A program made the position numbers and the translations under genes. The notes below the pieces were generated by a model. The model searched no databases. It saw nothing but the letters and a program-made list of their open reading frames with translations, and had not been told where the DNA came from. Positions 1 through 10,603 of a DNA stretch of 64,000 nucleotides are shown here, piece after piece. The stretch is from assembly GCA_964036275.1 (NCBI GenBank), contig CAXIWQ010000066.1:1-64000 (forward strand), given 5' to 3'. The first letter of the stretch is position 1, and each line of letters begins with the position of its first letter. The DNA is from Litoditis marina. Lineage: Eukaryota; Nematoda; Chromadorea; Rhabditida; Rhabditidae.

Positions 1-259
1 AACAGACTTGATAGCCGTATAAACTTTTTTTTCTGTAGCTGCAAGGCAAAGAGTCGATAACCGCGTTTATTCGTATTTTGTGGCTGTGTGCCACAGAATA
101 GATAGTTGTATGGGGTTTTTCTAGCTGGGAGCAACATACTTGATAGCCGTATAAACTTTTTTCTGTAGCTGCAAAACAAAGAGTCAATAACCGCGTTAAT
201 CTGTCTTTTGTGGCTGTGCGCCACAAAACATAAAGTCGTATTAGGTTTTTGTAGTTGGG

Positions 260-781
260 AGCAACAGACTTGATAGCCGTATTATTTTTTTTTTCTGTAA
301 CTGCAAGCCGAAGAGTCGATAACCGCGTTAATTCGTATTTCGTGGCTGTGCGCCACAGAATAGATAATCGTATTAGGTTTTTGTAGCTGGGAGCAACAGA
401 CTTGATAGCCGTATAAACTTTTTTCTGTAGCTGCAAGGCAAAGAGTCGATAACCGCGTTAATTCGTATTTTGTGGCTGTGCGCCACAGAATAGATAGTCG
501 TATTAGGTTTTTGTAGCTGGAAGAAACAGATTTGATAGCCGTATAAACTTTTTTCTGTAGCTGCAAGGCAAAGAGTCAATAACCGCGTTAAGTCGTCTTT
601 TGTGGCTGTGCGCCACAGAATATACAGTCGTCTTAGGTTTTTGTATCTGGGAGCAACAGACTTGATAGCCGTATGAACTTTTTTCTGTAGCTGCAAGGCA
701 AAGAGTCAATAACCGCGTTAAGTCGTCTTTTGTGGCTGTGCGCCACAGAATATATAGTCGTCTTAGGTTTTTGTATCTGGG
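260..781 (+). repeat. 522-bp four-monomer block, copy 1
   Basis: Four monomers (520 bp plus 2 extra T in a ten-T run) followed directly by a second copy at 782-1303. Shared rare variants include GTATTA plus the T10 run, CAAGCCGAAG, TTTCGTGGC, GATAATCGTATT and GTATCTGGG. The copies differ in the third monomer, where copy 1 has AAGAAACAGATTTG and copy 2 has CCATGAGCAACAG, so homogenisation after duplication was incomplete. Confidence 0.85.
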
Positions 782-1303
782 AGCAACAGACTTGATAGCC
801 GTATTATTTTTTTTTTCTGTAACTGCAAGCCGAAGAGTCGATAACCGCGTTAATTCGTATTTCGTGGCTGTGCGCCACAGAATAGATAATCGTATTAGGT
901 TTTTGTAGCTGGGAGCAACAGACTTGATAGCCGTATAAACTTTTTTCTGTAGCTGCAAGGCAAAGAGTCGATAACCGCGTTAATTCGTATTTTGTGGCTG
1001 TGCGCCACAGAATATAAAGTCGTATTAGGTTTTTGTAGCCATGAGCAACAGACTTGATAGCCGTATAAACTTTTTTCTGTAGCTGCAAGGCAAAGAGTCA
1101 ATAACCGCGTTAAGTCGTCTTTTGTGGCTGTGCGCCACAGAATATACAGTCGTCTTAGGTTTTTGTATCTGGGAGCAACAGACTTGATAGCCGTATGAAC
1201 TTTTTTCTGTAGCTGCAAGGCAAAGAGTCAATAACCGCGTTAAGTCGTCTTTTGTGGCTGTGCGCCACAGAATATATAGTCGTGTTAGGTCTTTGTAGCT
1301 GGG
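782..1303 (+). repeat. 522-bp four-monomer block, copy 2
   Basis: Second copy of the 260-781 block at an offset of 522 bp, including the same ten-T run. It differs by TATAAAGTCG plus CCATGAGC in the third monomer and by GTCGTGTTAGGTCTTTG in the fourth. Confidence 0.85.
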
Positions 1304-2439
1304 AGCAACATACTTGATAGCCGTATAAACTTTTTTTTGTAGCTTTACGGCAAAGAGTCAATAACCGCGTTAATTTGTCTTTTGTGGCTGTGCGCCACAG
1401 AATATGAAGTCGTATTAGGTTTTTGTAGCTGGGAGCAACAGACTTGATAGCCTCATAAACTTTTCTCTGTAACTGCAAGCCAAAAAGTCGATAGCCGCGT
1501 TAATTCGTATTTTGTGGCTGTGCGCCACAGAATAGATTGTCGTATTAGGTGTTTGTATCTGGGAGCAACAGATTTGATAGCCGTATGAACTTTTCTCTTT
1601 AACTGCAAGCCAAAAAGTCGATAACCGCGTTAATTCGTATTTTGTGGCTGTGCGCCACAGAATAGATTGTCGTATTAGGTGTTTGTATCTGGGAGCAACA
1701 GATTCGATAGCCGTATGAAATATTCTCTGTAACTGCGAGGCAAAGAGTCAATAACCGCGTTAATTCGTCTTTTGTGGCTGTGCGCCACAGAATATATAGT
1801 CGTATTAGGTTTTTGTAGCTGGGAGCAACAGACTTGATAGCCGTATGATTTTTTTTGTAGCTGCAAGTCAAAATGTCAATAACCGCGTTAATTCGTCTTT
1901 GTGGCTGTGCGCCACAGAATAGATTGTCGTATTAGGTTTTTGTAGCTGGGAGCAACAGATTTGATAGCCGTATGAAATGTTCTCTGTAACTGCGAGGCAA
2001 AGAGTCAATAACCGCGTTAATTCGTCTTTTGTGGCTGTGCGCCACAGAATATATAATCGTATTAGGTTTTTGTAGCTGGGAGCAACAGACTTGATAGCCG
2101 TATGAACTTTTCTCTGTAGCTGCAAGCCAACAAGTCGATAACCGCGATAATTTGTTTTTGTGGCTGTGCGCCACAGAATAGATTGTCGTATTAGGTTTTT
2201 GTAGCTGGGAGCAACAGATTTGATAGCCGTATGAAATATTCTCTGTAGCTGCAAGGCAAAGAGTCGATAACCGCGTCAATTCGTATTTTGTGGCTGTGCG
2301 CCACAGAATAGATAGTCGTATTAGGTTTTTGTAGCTGGGAGCAACATACTTGATAGCCGTATAACCTTTTTCCTGTAGCTGCACGGCAAAGAGTCAATAA
2401 CCGCGTTAATTTGTCTTTGTGGCTGTGCGCCACAGAATA

Positions 2440-5400
2440 TAAAGTCGTATTAGGTTTTCGTAGCTGGGAGCAACAGACTTGATAGCCGTACGAACTTTTT
2501 TCTGTAGCTGCAAGGCAAAGAGGTAATAACCGCGTTAATTTGTCTTTTGTGGCTGTGCGCCACAGAATAGATTGTCGTATCAGGTTTTTGTAGCTGGGAG
2601 CAACAGACTTGATAGCCGTATGAACTTTTCTCTGTAGCTGCAAGCCAACAAGTCGATAACCGCGATATTTCGTGTTTTGTGGCTGTGCGCCACAGAATAT
2701 AAAGTCGTATTAGGTTTTCGTAGCTGGGAGCAACAGACTTGATAGCCGTATGATTTTTTTCTGTAGCTGCAAGGCAAAGAGTCAATAACCGCGGTAATTG
2801 TCTTTTGTGGCTGTGCGCCACAGAATATAGAGTCGTATTAGGTTTTCGTAGCTGGGAGCAACAGACTTGATAGCCGTATGAACTTTTTTCTGTAGCTGCA
2901 AGGCAAAGAGGTAATAACCGCGTTAATTTGTCTTTTGTGGCTGTGCGCCACAGAATAGATTGTCGTATCAGGTTTTTGTAGCTGGGAGCAACAGACTTGA
3001 TAGCCGTATGAACTTTTCTCTGTAGCTGCAAGCCAACAAGTCGATACCGCGATATTTCGTGTTTTGTGGCTGTGCGCCACAGAATATAAAGTCGTATTAG
3101 GTTTTCGTAGCTGGGAGCAACAGACTTGATAGCCGTATGATTTTTTTTCTGTAGCTGCAAGGCAAAGAGTCAATAACCGCGTTAATTTGTCTTTTGTGGC
3201 TGTGCGCCACAGAATAGATTGTCGTATTAGGTTTTTGTAGCTGGGAGCAACAGATTTGATAGCCGTATGAAATATTTTCTGTAACTGCGAGGCAAAGAGT
3301 CAATAACCGCGTTAATTCGTCTTTTGTGGCTGTGCGCCACAGAATATATAGTCGTATTAGGTTTTGTAGCTGGGAGCAACAGACTTGATAGCCGTATGAA
3401 CTGTTCTCTGTAGCTGCAAGGCAAAGAGTCGATAACCGCGTTAATTCGTATTTTGTGGCTGTGCGCCACAGAATAGATAGTCGTATTAGGTTTTTTTAGC
3501 TGGGAGCAACATACTTGATAGCCGTATAACCTTTTTCCTGTAGCTGCACGGCAAAGAGTCAATAACCGCGTTTATTTGTCTTTTGTGGCTGTGCGCCACA
3601 GAATATAAAGTCGTATTAGGTTTTCGTAGCTGGGAGCAACAGACTTGATAGCCGTACGAACTTTTTTCTGTAGCTGCAAGGCAAAGAGGTAATAACCGCG
3701 TTAATTTGTCTTTTGTGGCTGTGCGCCACAGAATAGATTGTCGTATCAGGTTTTTGTAGCTGGGAGCAACAGACTTGATAGCCGTATGAACTTTTCTCTG
3801 TAGCTGCAAGCCAACAAGTCGATAACCGCGATATTTCGTGTTTTGTGGCTGTGCGCCACAGAATATAAAGTCGTATTAGGTTTCGTAGCTGGGAGCAACA
3901 GACTTGATAGCCGTATGATTTTTTTTCTGTAGCTGCAAGGCAAAGAGTCAATAACCGCGTTAATTTGTCTTTTGTGGCTGTGCGCCACAGAATATAAAGT
4001 CGTATTAGGTTTTCGTAGCTGGGAGCAACAGACTTGATAGCCGTATGAACTTTTTTCTGTAGCTGCAAGGCAAAGAGGTAATAACCGCGTTAATTTGTCT
4101 TTTGTGGCTGTGCGCCACAGAATAGATTGTCGTATCAGGTTTTTGTAGCTGGGAGCAACAGACTTGATAGCCGTATGAACTTTTCTCTGTAGCTGCAAGC
4201 CAACAAGTCGATAACCGCGATATTTCGTGTTTTGTGGCTGTGCGCCACAGAATATAAAGTCGTATTAGGTTTTCGTAGCTGGGAGCAACAGACTTGATAG
4301 CCGTATGATTTTTTTTCTGTAGCTGCAAGGCAAAGAGTCAATAACCGCGTTAATTTGTCTTTTGTGGCTGTGCGCCACAGAATAGATTGTCGTATTAGGT
4401 TTTTGTAGCTGGGAGCAACAGATTTGATAGCCGTATGAATATTTTCTGTAACTGCGAGGCAAAGAGTCAATAACCGCGTTAATTCGTCTTTTGTGGCTGT
4501 GCGCCACAGAATATATAGTCGTATTAGGTTTTTGTAGCTGGGAGCAACAGACTTGATAGCCGTATGAACTGTTCTCTGTAGCTGCAAGGCAAAGAGTCGA
4601 TAACCGCGTTAATTCGTATTTTGTGGCTGTGCGCCACAGAATAGATAGTCGTATTAGGTTTTTTTAGCTGGAGCAACATACTTGATAGCCGTATAACCTT
4701 TTTCCTGTAGCTGCACGGCAAAGAGTCAATAACCGCGTTAATTTGTCTTTTGTGGCTGTGCGCCACAGAATATAAAGTCGTATTAGGTTTTCGTAGCTGG
4801 GAGCAACAGACTTGATAGCCGTATGAATTTTTTTCTGTAGCTGCAAGGCAAAGAGGTAATAACCGCGTTAATTTGTCTTTTGTGGCTGTGCGCCACAGAA
4901 TAGATTGTCGTATCAGGTTTTTGTAGCTGGGAGCAACAGACTTGATAGCCGTATGAACTTTTCTCTGTAGCTGCAGCCAACAAGTCGATAACCGCGATAA
5001 TTCGTATTTTGTGGCTGTGCGCCACAGAATAGATTGTCGTATTAGGTTTTTGTAGCTGGGAGCAACAGATTTGATAGCCGTATGAACTGTTCTTTGTAGC
5101 TGCAAGGCAAAGAGTCGATAACCGCGTTAATTCGTATTTTGTGGCTGTGCGCCACAGAATAGATAGTCGTATTAGGTTTTTGTAGCTGGGAGCAACATAT
5201 TTGATAGCCGTATAACCTTTTTCCTGTAGCTGCACGGCAAAGAGTCAATAACCGCGTTAATTTGTATTTTGTGGCTGTGCGCCACAGAATATAAAGTCGT
5301 ATTAGGTTTTTGTAGCTGGGAGCAACAGACTTGATAGCCGTATGAACTTTTTTCTGTAGCTGCAAGGCAAAGAGGTAATAACCGCGTTAATTTGTCTTTT

Positions 5401-6197
5401 GTGGCTGTGCGCCACAGAATAGATTGTCGTATCAGGTTTTTGTAGCTGGAGCAACAGACTTGATAGCCGTATGAACTTTTTTCTGTAGCTGCAAGGCAAA
5501 GAGGTATAACCGCGTAATTTGTCTTTTGTGGCTGTGCGCCACAGAATATAAAGTCGTATTAGGTTTTCGTAGCTGGGAGCAACAGACTTGATAGCCGTAT
5601 GAACTTTTTTCTGTAGCTGCAAGGCAAAGAGGTAATAACCGCGTTAATTTGTCTTTTGTGGCTGTGCGCCACAGAATAGATTGTCGTATTAGGTTTTTTT
5701 AGCTGGGAGCAACATACTTGATAGCCGTATAACCTTTTCCTGTAGCTGCACGGCAAAGAGTCAATAACCGCGTTAATTTGTCTTTTGTGGCTGTGCGCCA
5801 CAGAATAGATTGTCGTATCAGGTTTTTGTAGCTGGGAGCAACAGACTTGATAGCCGTAGCTCTGTAGCTGCAAGCCAACAAGTCGATAACCGCGATAATT
5901 CGTATTTTGTGGCTGTGCGCCACAGAATAGATTGTCGTATTAGGTTTTTGTAGCTGGGAGCAACAGATTTGATAGCCGTATGAACTTTCTCTGTAGCTGC
6001 AAGCCAACAAGTCGATAACCGCGATAATTTGTTTTTGTGGCTGTGCGCCACAGAATAGATTGTCGTATTAGGTTTTTGTAGCTGGGAGCAACAGATTTGA
6101 TAGCCGTATGAAATATTCTCTGTAGCTGCAAGGCAAAGAGTCGATAACCGCGTCAATTCGTATTTTGTGGCTGTGCGCCACAGAAAAGATAGTCGTA
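2440..6197 (+). repeat. Early HOR segment with many one-base indels
   Basis: Class a, b, c, d, e and k monomers in orders that foreshadow the 15-mer. A stretch from ~2450 recurs at ~3616 (offset 1166), and ~3490-4900 recurs at ~6200-7600 (offset 2712-2715). The rare GTACGAAC step occurs at 2489, 3655 and 6367 (again at 9733 and 19197), marking homologous positions. One-base deletions are unusually frequent here: GGTAATTGTC near 2792, GTCGATACCG near 3042, GGTTTCGTAGC near 3887, AGCTGGAGC near 4668 and 5447, CTGCAGCC near 4974, and GAGGTATAACCGCGTAATT near 5511. They explain why offsets between copies drift from multiples of 130. Confidence 0.8.
5853..5867 (+). other. 8-bp deletion at the end of subunit A (four copies in window)
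   Basis: Reads GCCGTAGCTCTGTAG instead of the usual GCCGTATGAACTTTTCTCTGTAG form, 8 bp shorter and without the T tract. The same deletion occurs at 8704-8718, 9476-9490 and 18941-18955, always between a class a and a class b monomer, so all four descend from one event. It accounts for offsets between neighbouring blocks that are 8 bp short of a multiple of 130. Confidence 0.85.
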
Positions 6198-8157
6198 TTA
6201 GGTTTTTGTAGCTGGGAGCAACATACTTGATAGCCGTATAACCTGTTTCCTGTAGCTGCACGGCAAAGAGTCAATAACCGCGTTAATTTGTCTTTTGTGG
6301 CTGTGCGCCACAGAATATAAAGTCGTATTAGGTTTTCGTAGCTGGGAGCAACAGACTTGATAGCCGTACGAACTTTTTTCTGTAGCTGCAAGGCAAAGAG
6401 GTAATAACCGCGTTAATTTGTCTTTTGTGGCTGTGCGCCACAGAATAGATTGTCGTATCAGGTTTTTGTAGCTGGGAGCAACAGACTTGATAGCCGTATG
6501 AACTTTTCTCTGTAGCTGCAAGCCAACAAGTCGATAACCGCGATATTTCGTGTTTTGTGGCTGTGCGCCACATAATATAAAGTCGTATTAGGTTTTCGTA
6601 GCTGGGAGCAACAGACTTGATAGCCGTATGATTTTTTTTCTGTAGCTGCAAGGCAAAGAGTCAATAACCGCGTTAATTTGTCTTTTGTGGCTGTGCGCCA
6701 CAGAATATAAAGTCGTATTAGGGTTTTCGTAGCTGGGAGCAACAGACTTGATAGCCGTATGAACTTTTTTCTGTAGCTGCAAGGCAAAGAGGTAATAACC
6801 GCGTTAATTTGTCTTTTGTGGCTGTGCGCCACAGAATAGATTGTCGTATCAGGTTTTTGTAGCTGGGAGCAACAGACTTGATAGCCGTATGAACTTTTCT
6901 CTGTAGCTGCAAGCCAACAAGTCGATAACCGCGATATTTCGTGTTTTGTGGCTGTGCGCCACAGAATATAAAGTCGTATTAGGTTTTCGTAGCTGGGAGC
7001 AACAGACTTGATAGCCGTATGATTTTTTTTCTGTAGCTGCAAGGCAAAGAGTCAATAACCGCGTTAATTTGTCTTTTGTGGCTGTGCGCCACAGAATAGA
7101 TTGTCGTATTAGGTTTTTGTAGCTGGGAGCAACAGATTTGATAGCCGTATGAAATATTTTCTGTAACTGCGAGGCAAAGAGTCAATAACCGCGTTAATTC
7201 GTCTTTTGTGGCTGTGCGCCACAGAATAGATAGTCGTATTAGGTTTTTTTAGCTGGGAGCAACAGACTTGATAGCCGTATGAACTGTTCTCTGTAGCTGC
7301 AAGGCAAAGAGTCGATAACCGCGTTAATTCGTATTTTGTGGCTGTGCGCCACAGAATAGATAGTCGTATTAGGTTTTTTTAGCTGGGAGCAACATACTTG
7401 ATAGCCGTATAACCTTTTTCCTGTAGCTGCACGGCAAAGAGTCAATAACCGCGTTAATTTGTCTTTTGTGGCTGTGCGCCACAGAATATAAAGTCGTATT
7501 AGGTTTTCGTAGCTGGGAGCAACAGACTTGATAGCCGTATGAATTTTTTTCTGTAGCTGCAAGGCAAAGAGGTAATAACCGCGTTAATTTGTCTTTTGTG
7601 GCTGTGCGCCACAGAATAGATTGTCGTATCAGGTTTTTGTAGCTGGGAGCAACAGACTTGATAGCCGTATGAACTTTTCTCTGTAGCTGCAAGCCAACAA
7701 GTCGATAACCGCGATAATTCGTATTTTGTGGCTGTGCGCCACAGAATAGATTGTCGTATTAGGTTTTTGTAGCTGGGAGCAACAGATTTGATAGCCGTAT
7801 GAACTGTTCTTTGTAGCTGCAAGGCAAAGAGTCGATAACCGCGTTAATTCGTATTTTGTGGCTGTGCGCCACAGAATAGATAGTCGTATTAGGTTTTTGT
7901 AGCTGGGAGCAACATATTTGATAGCCGTATAACCTTTTTCCTGTAGCTGCACGGCAAAGAGTCAATAACCGCGTTAATTTGTCTTTTGTGGCTGTGCGCC
8001 ACAGAATATAAAGTCGTATTAGGTTTTTGTAGCTGGGAGCAACAGACTTGATAGCCGTATGAACTTTTTTCTGTAGCTGCAAGGCAAAGAGGTAATAACC
8101 GCGTTAATTTGTCTTTTGTGGCTGTGCGCCACAGAATAGATTGTCGTATCAGGTTTT

Positions 8158-8201
8158 TGTAGCTGGGAGCAACAGACTTGATAGCCGTATGAACTTTTTT
8201 C
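8158..8201 (+). repeat. Subunit A of the monomer (44 bp)
   Basis: Begins TGTAGCTGGGAGC, has the core GATAGCCGTAT and ends in a run of six T. Aligned by eye without gaps it matches subunit C at about three quarters of positions and subunit B at about two thirds over the first 37 bases. Main variants elsewhere: GACTTG/GATTTG/TACTTG before the core, GTATGAAC/GTATAACC/GTATAAAC/GTATGAAAT after it, and T-run length from 4 to 13. In the g-to-c step it reads GCCATATAAAC. Confidence 0.85.
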
Positions 8202-8246
8202 TGTAGCTGCAAGGCAAAGAGGTAATAACCGCGTTAATTTGTCTTT
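8202..8246 (+). repeat. Subunit B of the monomer (45 bp)
   Basis: Begins TGTAGCTGC and has the core GATAACCGCG (AATAACCGCG in classes a, c, e, f and k). It contains the small dyad TAAC-CGC-GTTA (8226-8236 here) and ends in TTTT. This is the most class-informative third of the monomer: the bases between TGTAGCTGC and the core define the a, b, c, d, e, f, g and k classes. In a few copies GTTA becomes GGTA, which makes ACCGCGGT, a perfect 8-bp palindrome with a SacII site, for example at 36772-36779 and the equivalent bases of the other two 23-mer copies. Confidence 0.85.
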
Positions 8247-8263
8247 TGTGGCTGTGCGCCACA
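8247..8263 (+). other. Inverted repeat (potential hairpin) present in nearly every monomer
   Basis: TGTGGC (8247-8252), loop TGTGC (8253-8257), GCCACA (8258-8263): a 6-bp perfect stem with a 5-nt loop, extendable as RNA by one G-U and two A-U pairs using the flanking TTT and GAA. It recurs once per 130 bp. Class g monomers have TGTGT in the loop with both arms intact (for example 79-95). Stem-breaking variants also exist and have been amplified: GCCATA, GCCTCA, GCTACA, TGTAAC and TGTGGA. Cruciform or RNA folding is inference. Confidence 0.8.
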
Positions 8264-8287
8264 GAATATAAAGTCGTATTAGGTTTT
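8247..8287 (+). repeat. Subunit C of the monomer (41 bp)
   Basis: Begins TGTGGCTGTGCGCCACAGAA, has the core GATAGTCGTATT or a variant (GATTGTCGTATC, TATAAAGTCGTATT, TATATAGTCG) and ends GGTTTTT. The first 20 bases are the most conserved stretch of the monomer by eye, while the part after GAATA is highly class-specific. Its ungapped match to subunit A supports a common ~43-bp ancestor. Confidence 0.85.
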
Positions 8288-10603
8288 CGTAGCTGGGAGC
8301 AACAGACTTGATAGCCGTATGAACTTTTTTCTGTAGCTGCAAGGCAAAGAGGTAATAACCGCGTTAATTTGTCTTTTGTGGCTGTGCGCCACAGAATAGA
8401 TTGTCGTATTAGGTTTTTTTAGCTGGGAGCAACATACTTGATAGCCGTATAACCTTTTTCCTGTAGCTGCACGGCAAAGAGTCAATAACCGCGTTAATTT
8501 GTCTTTTGTGGCTGTGCGCCACAGAATATAAAGTCGTATTAGGTTTTCGTAGCTGGGAGCAACAGACTTGATAGCCGTATGAATTTTTTTCTGTAGCTGC
8601 AAGGCAAAGAGGTAATAACCGCGTTAATTTGTCTTTTGTGGCTGTGCGCCACAGAATAGATTGTCGTATCAGGTTTTTGTAGCTGGGAGCAACAGACTTG
8701 ATAGCCGTAGCTCTGTAGCTGCAAGCCAACAAGTCGATAACCGCGATAATTCGTATTTTGTGGCTGTGCGCCACAGAATAGATTGTCGTATTAGGTTTTT
8801 GTAGCTGGGAGCAACAGATTTGATAGCCGTATGAACTGTTCTTTGTAGCTGCAAGGCAAAGAGTCGATAACCGCGTTAATTCGTATTTTGTGGCTGTGCG
8901 CCACAGAATATAAAGTCGTATTAGGTTTTCGTAGCTGGGAGCAACAGACTTGATAGCCGTATGAACTTTTTTCTGTAGCTGCAAGGCAAAGAGGTAATAA
9001 CCGCGTTAATTTGTCTTTTGTGGCTGTGCGCCACAGAATATAAAGTCGTATTAGGTTTTCGTAGCTGGGAGCAACAGACTTGATAGCCGTATGAACTTTT
9101 TTCTTTAGCTGCAAGGCAAAGAGGTAATAACCGCGTTAATTTGTCTTTTGTGGCTGTGCGCCACAGAATAGATTGTCGTATTAGGTTTTTTTAGCTGGGA
9201 GCAACATACTTGATAGCCGTATAACCTTTTTCCTGTAGCTGCACGGCAAAGAGTCAATAACCGCGTTAATTTGTCTTTTGTGGCTGTGCGCCACAGAATA
9301 TAAAGTCGTATTAGGTTTTCGTAGCTGGGAGCAACAGACTTGATAGCCGTATGAATTTTTTTCTGTAGCTGCAAGGCAAAGAGGTAATAACCGCGTTAAT
9401 TTGTCTTTTGTGGCTGTGCGCCACAGAATAGATTGTCGTATCAGGTTTTTGTAGCTGGGAGCAACAGACTTGATAGCCGTAGCTCTGTAGCTGCAAGCCA
9501 ACAAGTCGATAACCGCGATAATTCGTATTTTGTGGCTGTGCGCCACAGAATAGATTGTCGTATTAGGTTTTTGTAGCTGGGAGCAACAGATTTGATAGCC
9601 GTATGAACTGTTCTTTGTAGCTGCAAGGCAAAGAGTCGATAACCGCGTTAATTCGTATTTTGTGGCTGTGCGCCACAGAATATAAAGTCGTATTAGGTTT
9701 TCGTAGCTGGGAGCAACAGACTTGATAGCCGTACGAACTTTTTTCTGTAGCTGCAAGGCAAAGAGGTAATAACCGCGTTAATTTGTCTTTTGTGGCTGTG
9801 CGCCACAGAATAGATTGTCGTATCAGGTTTTTGTAGCTGGGAGCAACAGACTTGATAGCCGTATGAACTTTTCTCTGTAGCTGCAAGCCAACAAGTCGAT
9901 AACCGCGATATTTCGTGTTTTGTGGCTGTGCGCCACAGAATATAAAGTCGTATTAGGTTTTCGTAGCTGGGAGCAACAGACTTGATAGCCGTATGATTTT
10001 TTTTCTGTAGCTGCAAGGCAAAGAGTCAATAACCGCGTTAATTTGTGTTTTGTGGCTGTGCGCCACAGAATATAAAGTCGTATTAGGTTTTCGTAGCTGG
10101 GAGCAACAGACTTGATAGCCGTATGAACTTTTTTCTGTAGCTGCAAGGCAAAGAGGTAATAACCGCGTTAATTTGTCTTTTGTGGCTGTGCGCCACAGAA
10201 TAGATTGTCGTATCAGGTTTTTGTAGCTGGGAGCAACAGACTTGATAGCCGTATGAACTTTTCTCTGTAGCTGCAAGCCAACAAGTCGATAACCGCGATA
10301 TTTCGTGTTTTGTGGCTGTGCGCCACAGAATATAAAGTCGTATTAGGTTTTCGTAGCTGGGAGCAACAGACTTGATAGCCGTATGATTTTTTTTTCTGTA
10401 GCTGCAAGGCAAAGAGTCAATAACCGCGTTAATTTGTCTTTTGTGGCTGTGCGCCACAGAATAGATTGTCGTATTAGGTTTTTGTAGCTGGGAGCAACAG
10501 ATTTGATAGCCGTATGAAATATTTTCTGTAACTGCGAGGCAAAGAGTCAATAACCGCGTTAATTCGTCTTTTGTGGCTGTGCGCCACAGAATATATAGTC
10601 GTA

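Larger units (their letters stand above)
1..2440 (+). repeat. Left segment of heterogeneous monomers
   Basis: About 19 monomers whose order does not follow the 15-mer seen further right. Several private or rare variants occur: GCAAAACAAAG near 172, CAAGCCGAAGAG at 304 and 826, CGTTAAGTCGTC, GTATCTGGGAGC, and AAGAAACAG near 522. Monomer-to-monomer diversity is clearly higher than in the right half. Nothing other than satellite is present. Confidence 0.85.
8158..8287 (+). repeat. Reference 130-bp monomer (class a), subunits A-B-C
   Basis: A clean, typical monomer chosen as reference. It divides into A (8158-8201), B (8202-8246) and C (8247-8287), 44+45+41 = 130 bp. It carries two AGCT sites (AluI), one GCGC (HhaI) inside the C inverted repeat, three T tracts about 43 bp apart, and several CpGs. 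Because 130 leaves remainder 1 on division by 3, successive monomers are read in rotating frames, which produces recurrent meaningless open frames about 107 codons long on the - strand. Confidence 0.95.
6198..8342 (+). repeat. ~2.1-kb HOR block, first clean copy
   Basis: About 16 monomers that reappear in the same order about 3365 bp further right (9563 to ~11650). The match includes the GTACGAAC marker (6367 and 9733) and the GGTTTTTTTAGCTGG variant (near 7373 and 10738). 7239-8280 also matches 12555-13570, so this is a direct relative of the 15-mer HOR units. Confidence 0.8.

Noticed and set aside
7239..7562. Recurrent ~107-codon open frames on the - strand, present in almost every monomer across the window
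   Set aside because: They are the same satellite read in rotating frames (130 leaves remainder 1 on division by 3). The checked example starts at TTG (complement of CAA at 7560-7562) rather than ATG and stops at the recurrent TTA of GTATTAGG; the same start and stop bases recur in most monomers. One-base indels simply make longer or fused frames. Nothing suggests a protein family.
8235..8260. CENP-B box (consensus with TTCG, A and CGGG at fixed spacing)
   Set aside because: ATTCG in d-class subunit B looks like the first half, but the required A and CGGG positions do not match (TGTGGC lies there). No match on the other strand.
8150..8290. Pol III promoter (A and B boxes) with T-run terminators, making each monomer a small RNA gene
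   Set aside because: T runs are present, but I could not find a B box resembling GGTTCGANNCC or a convincing A box, and no tRNA-like or 5S-like fold.
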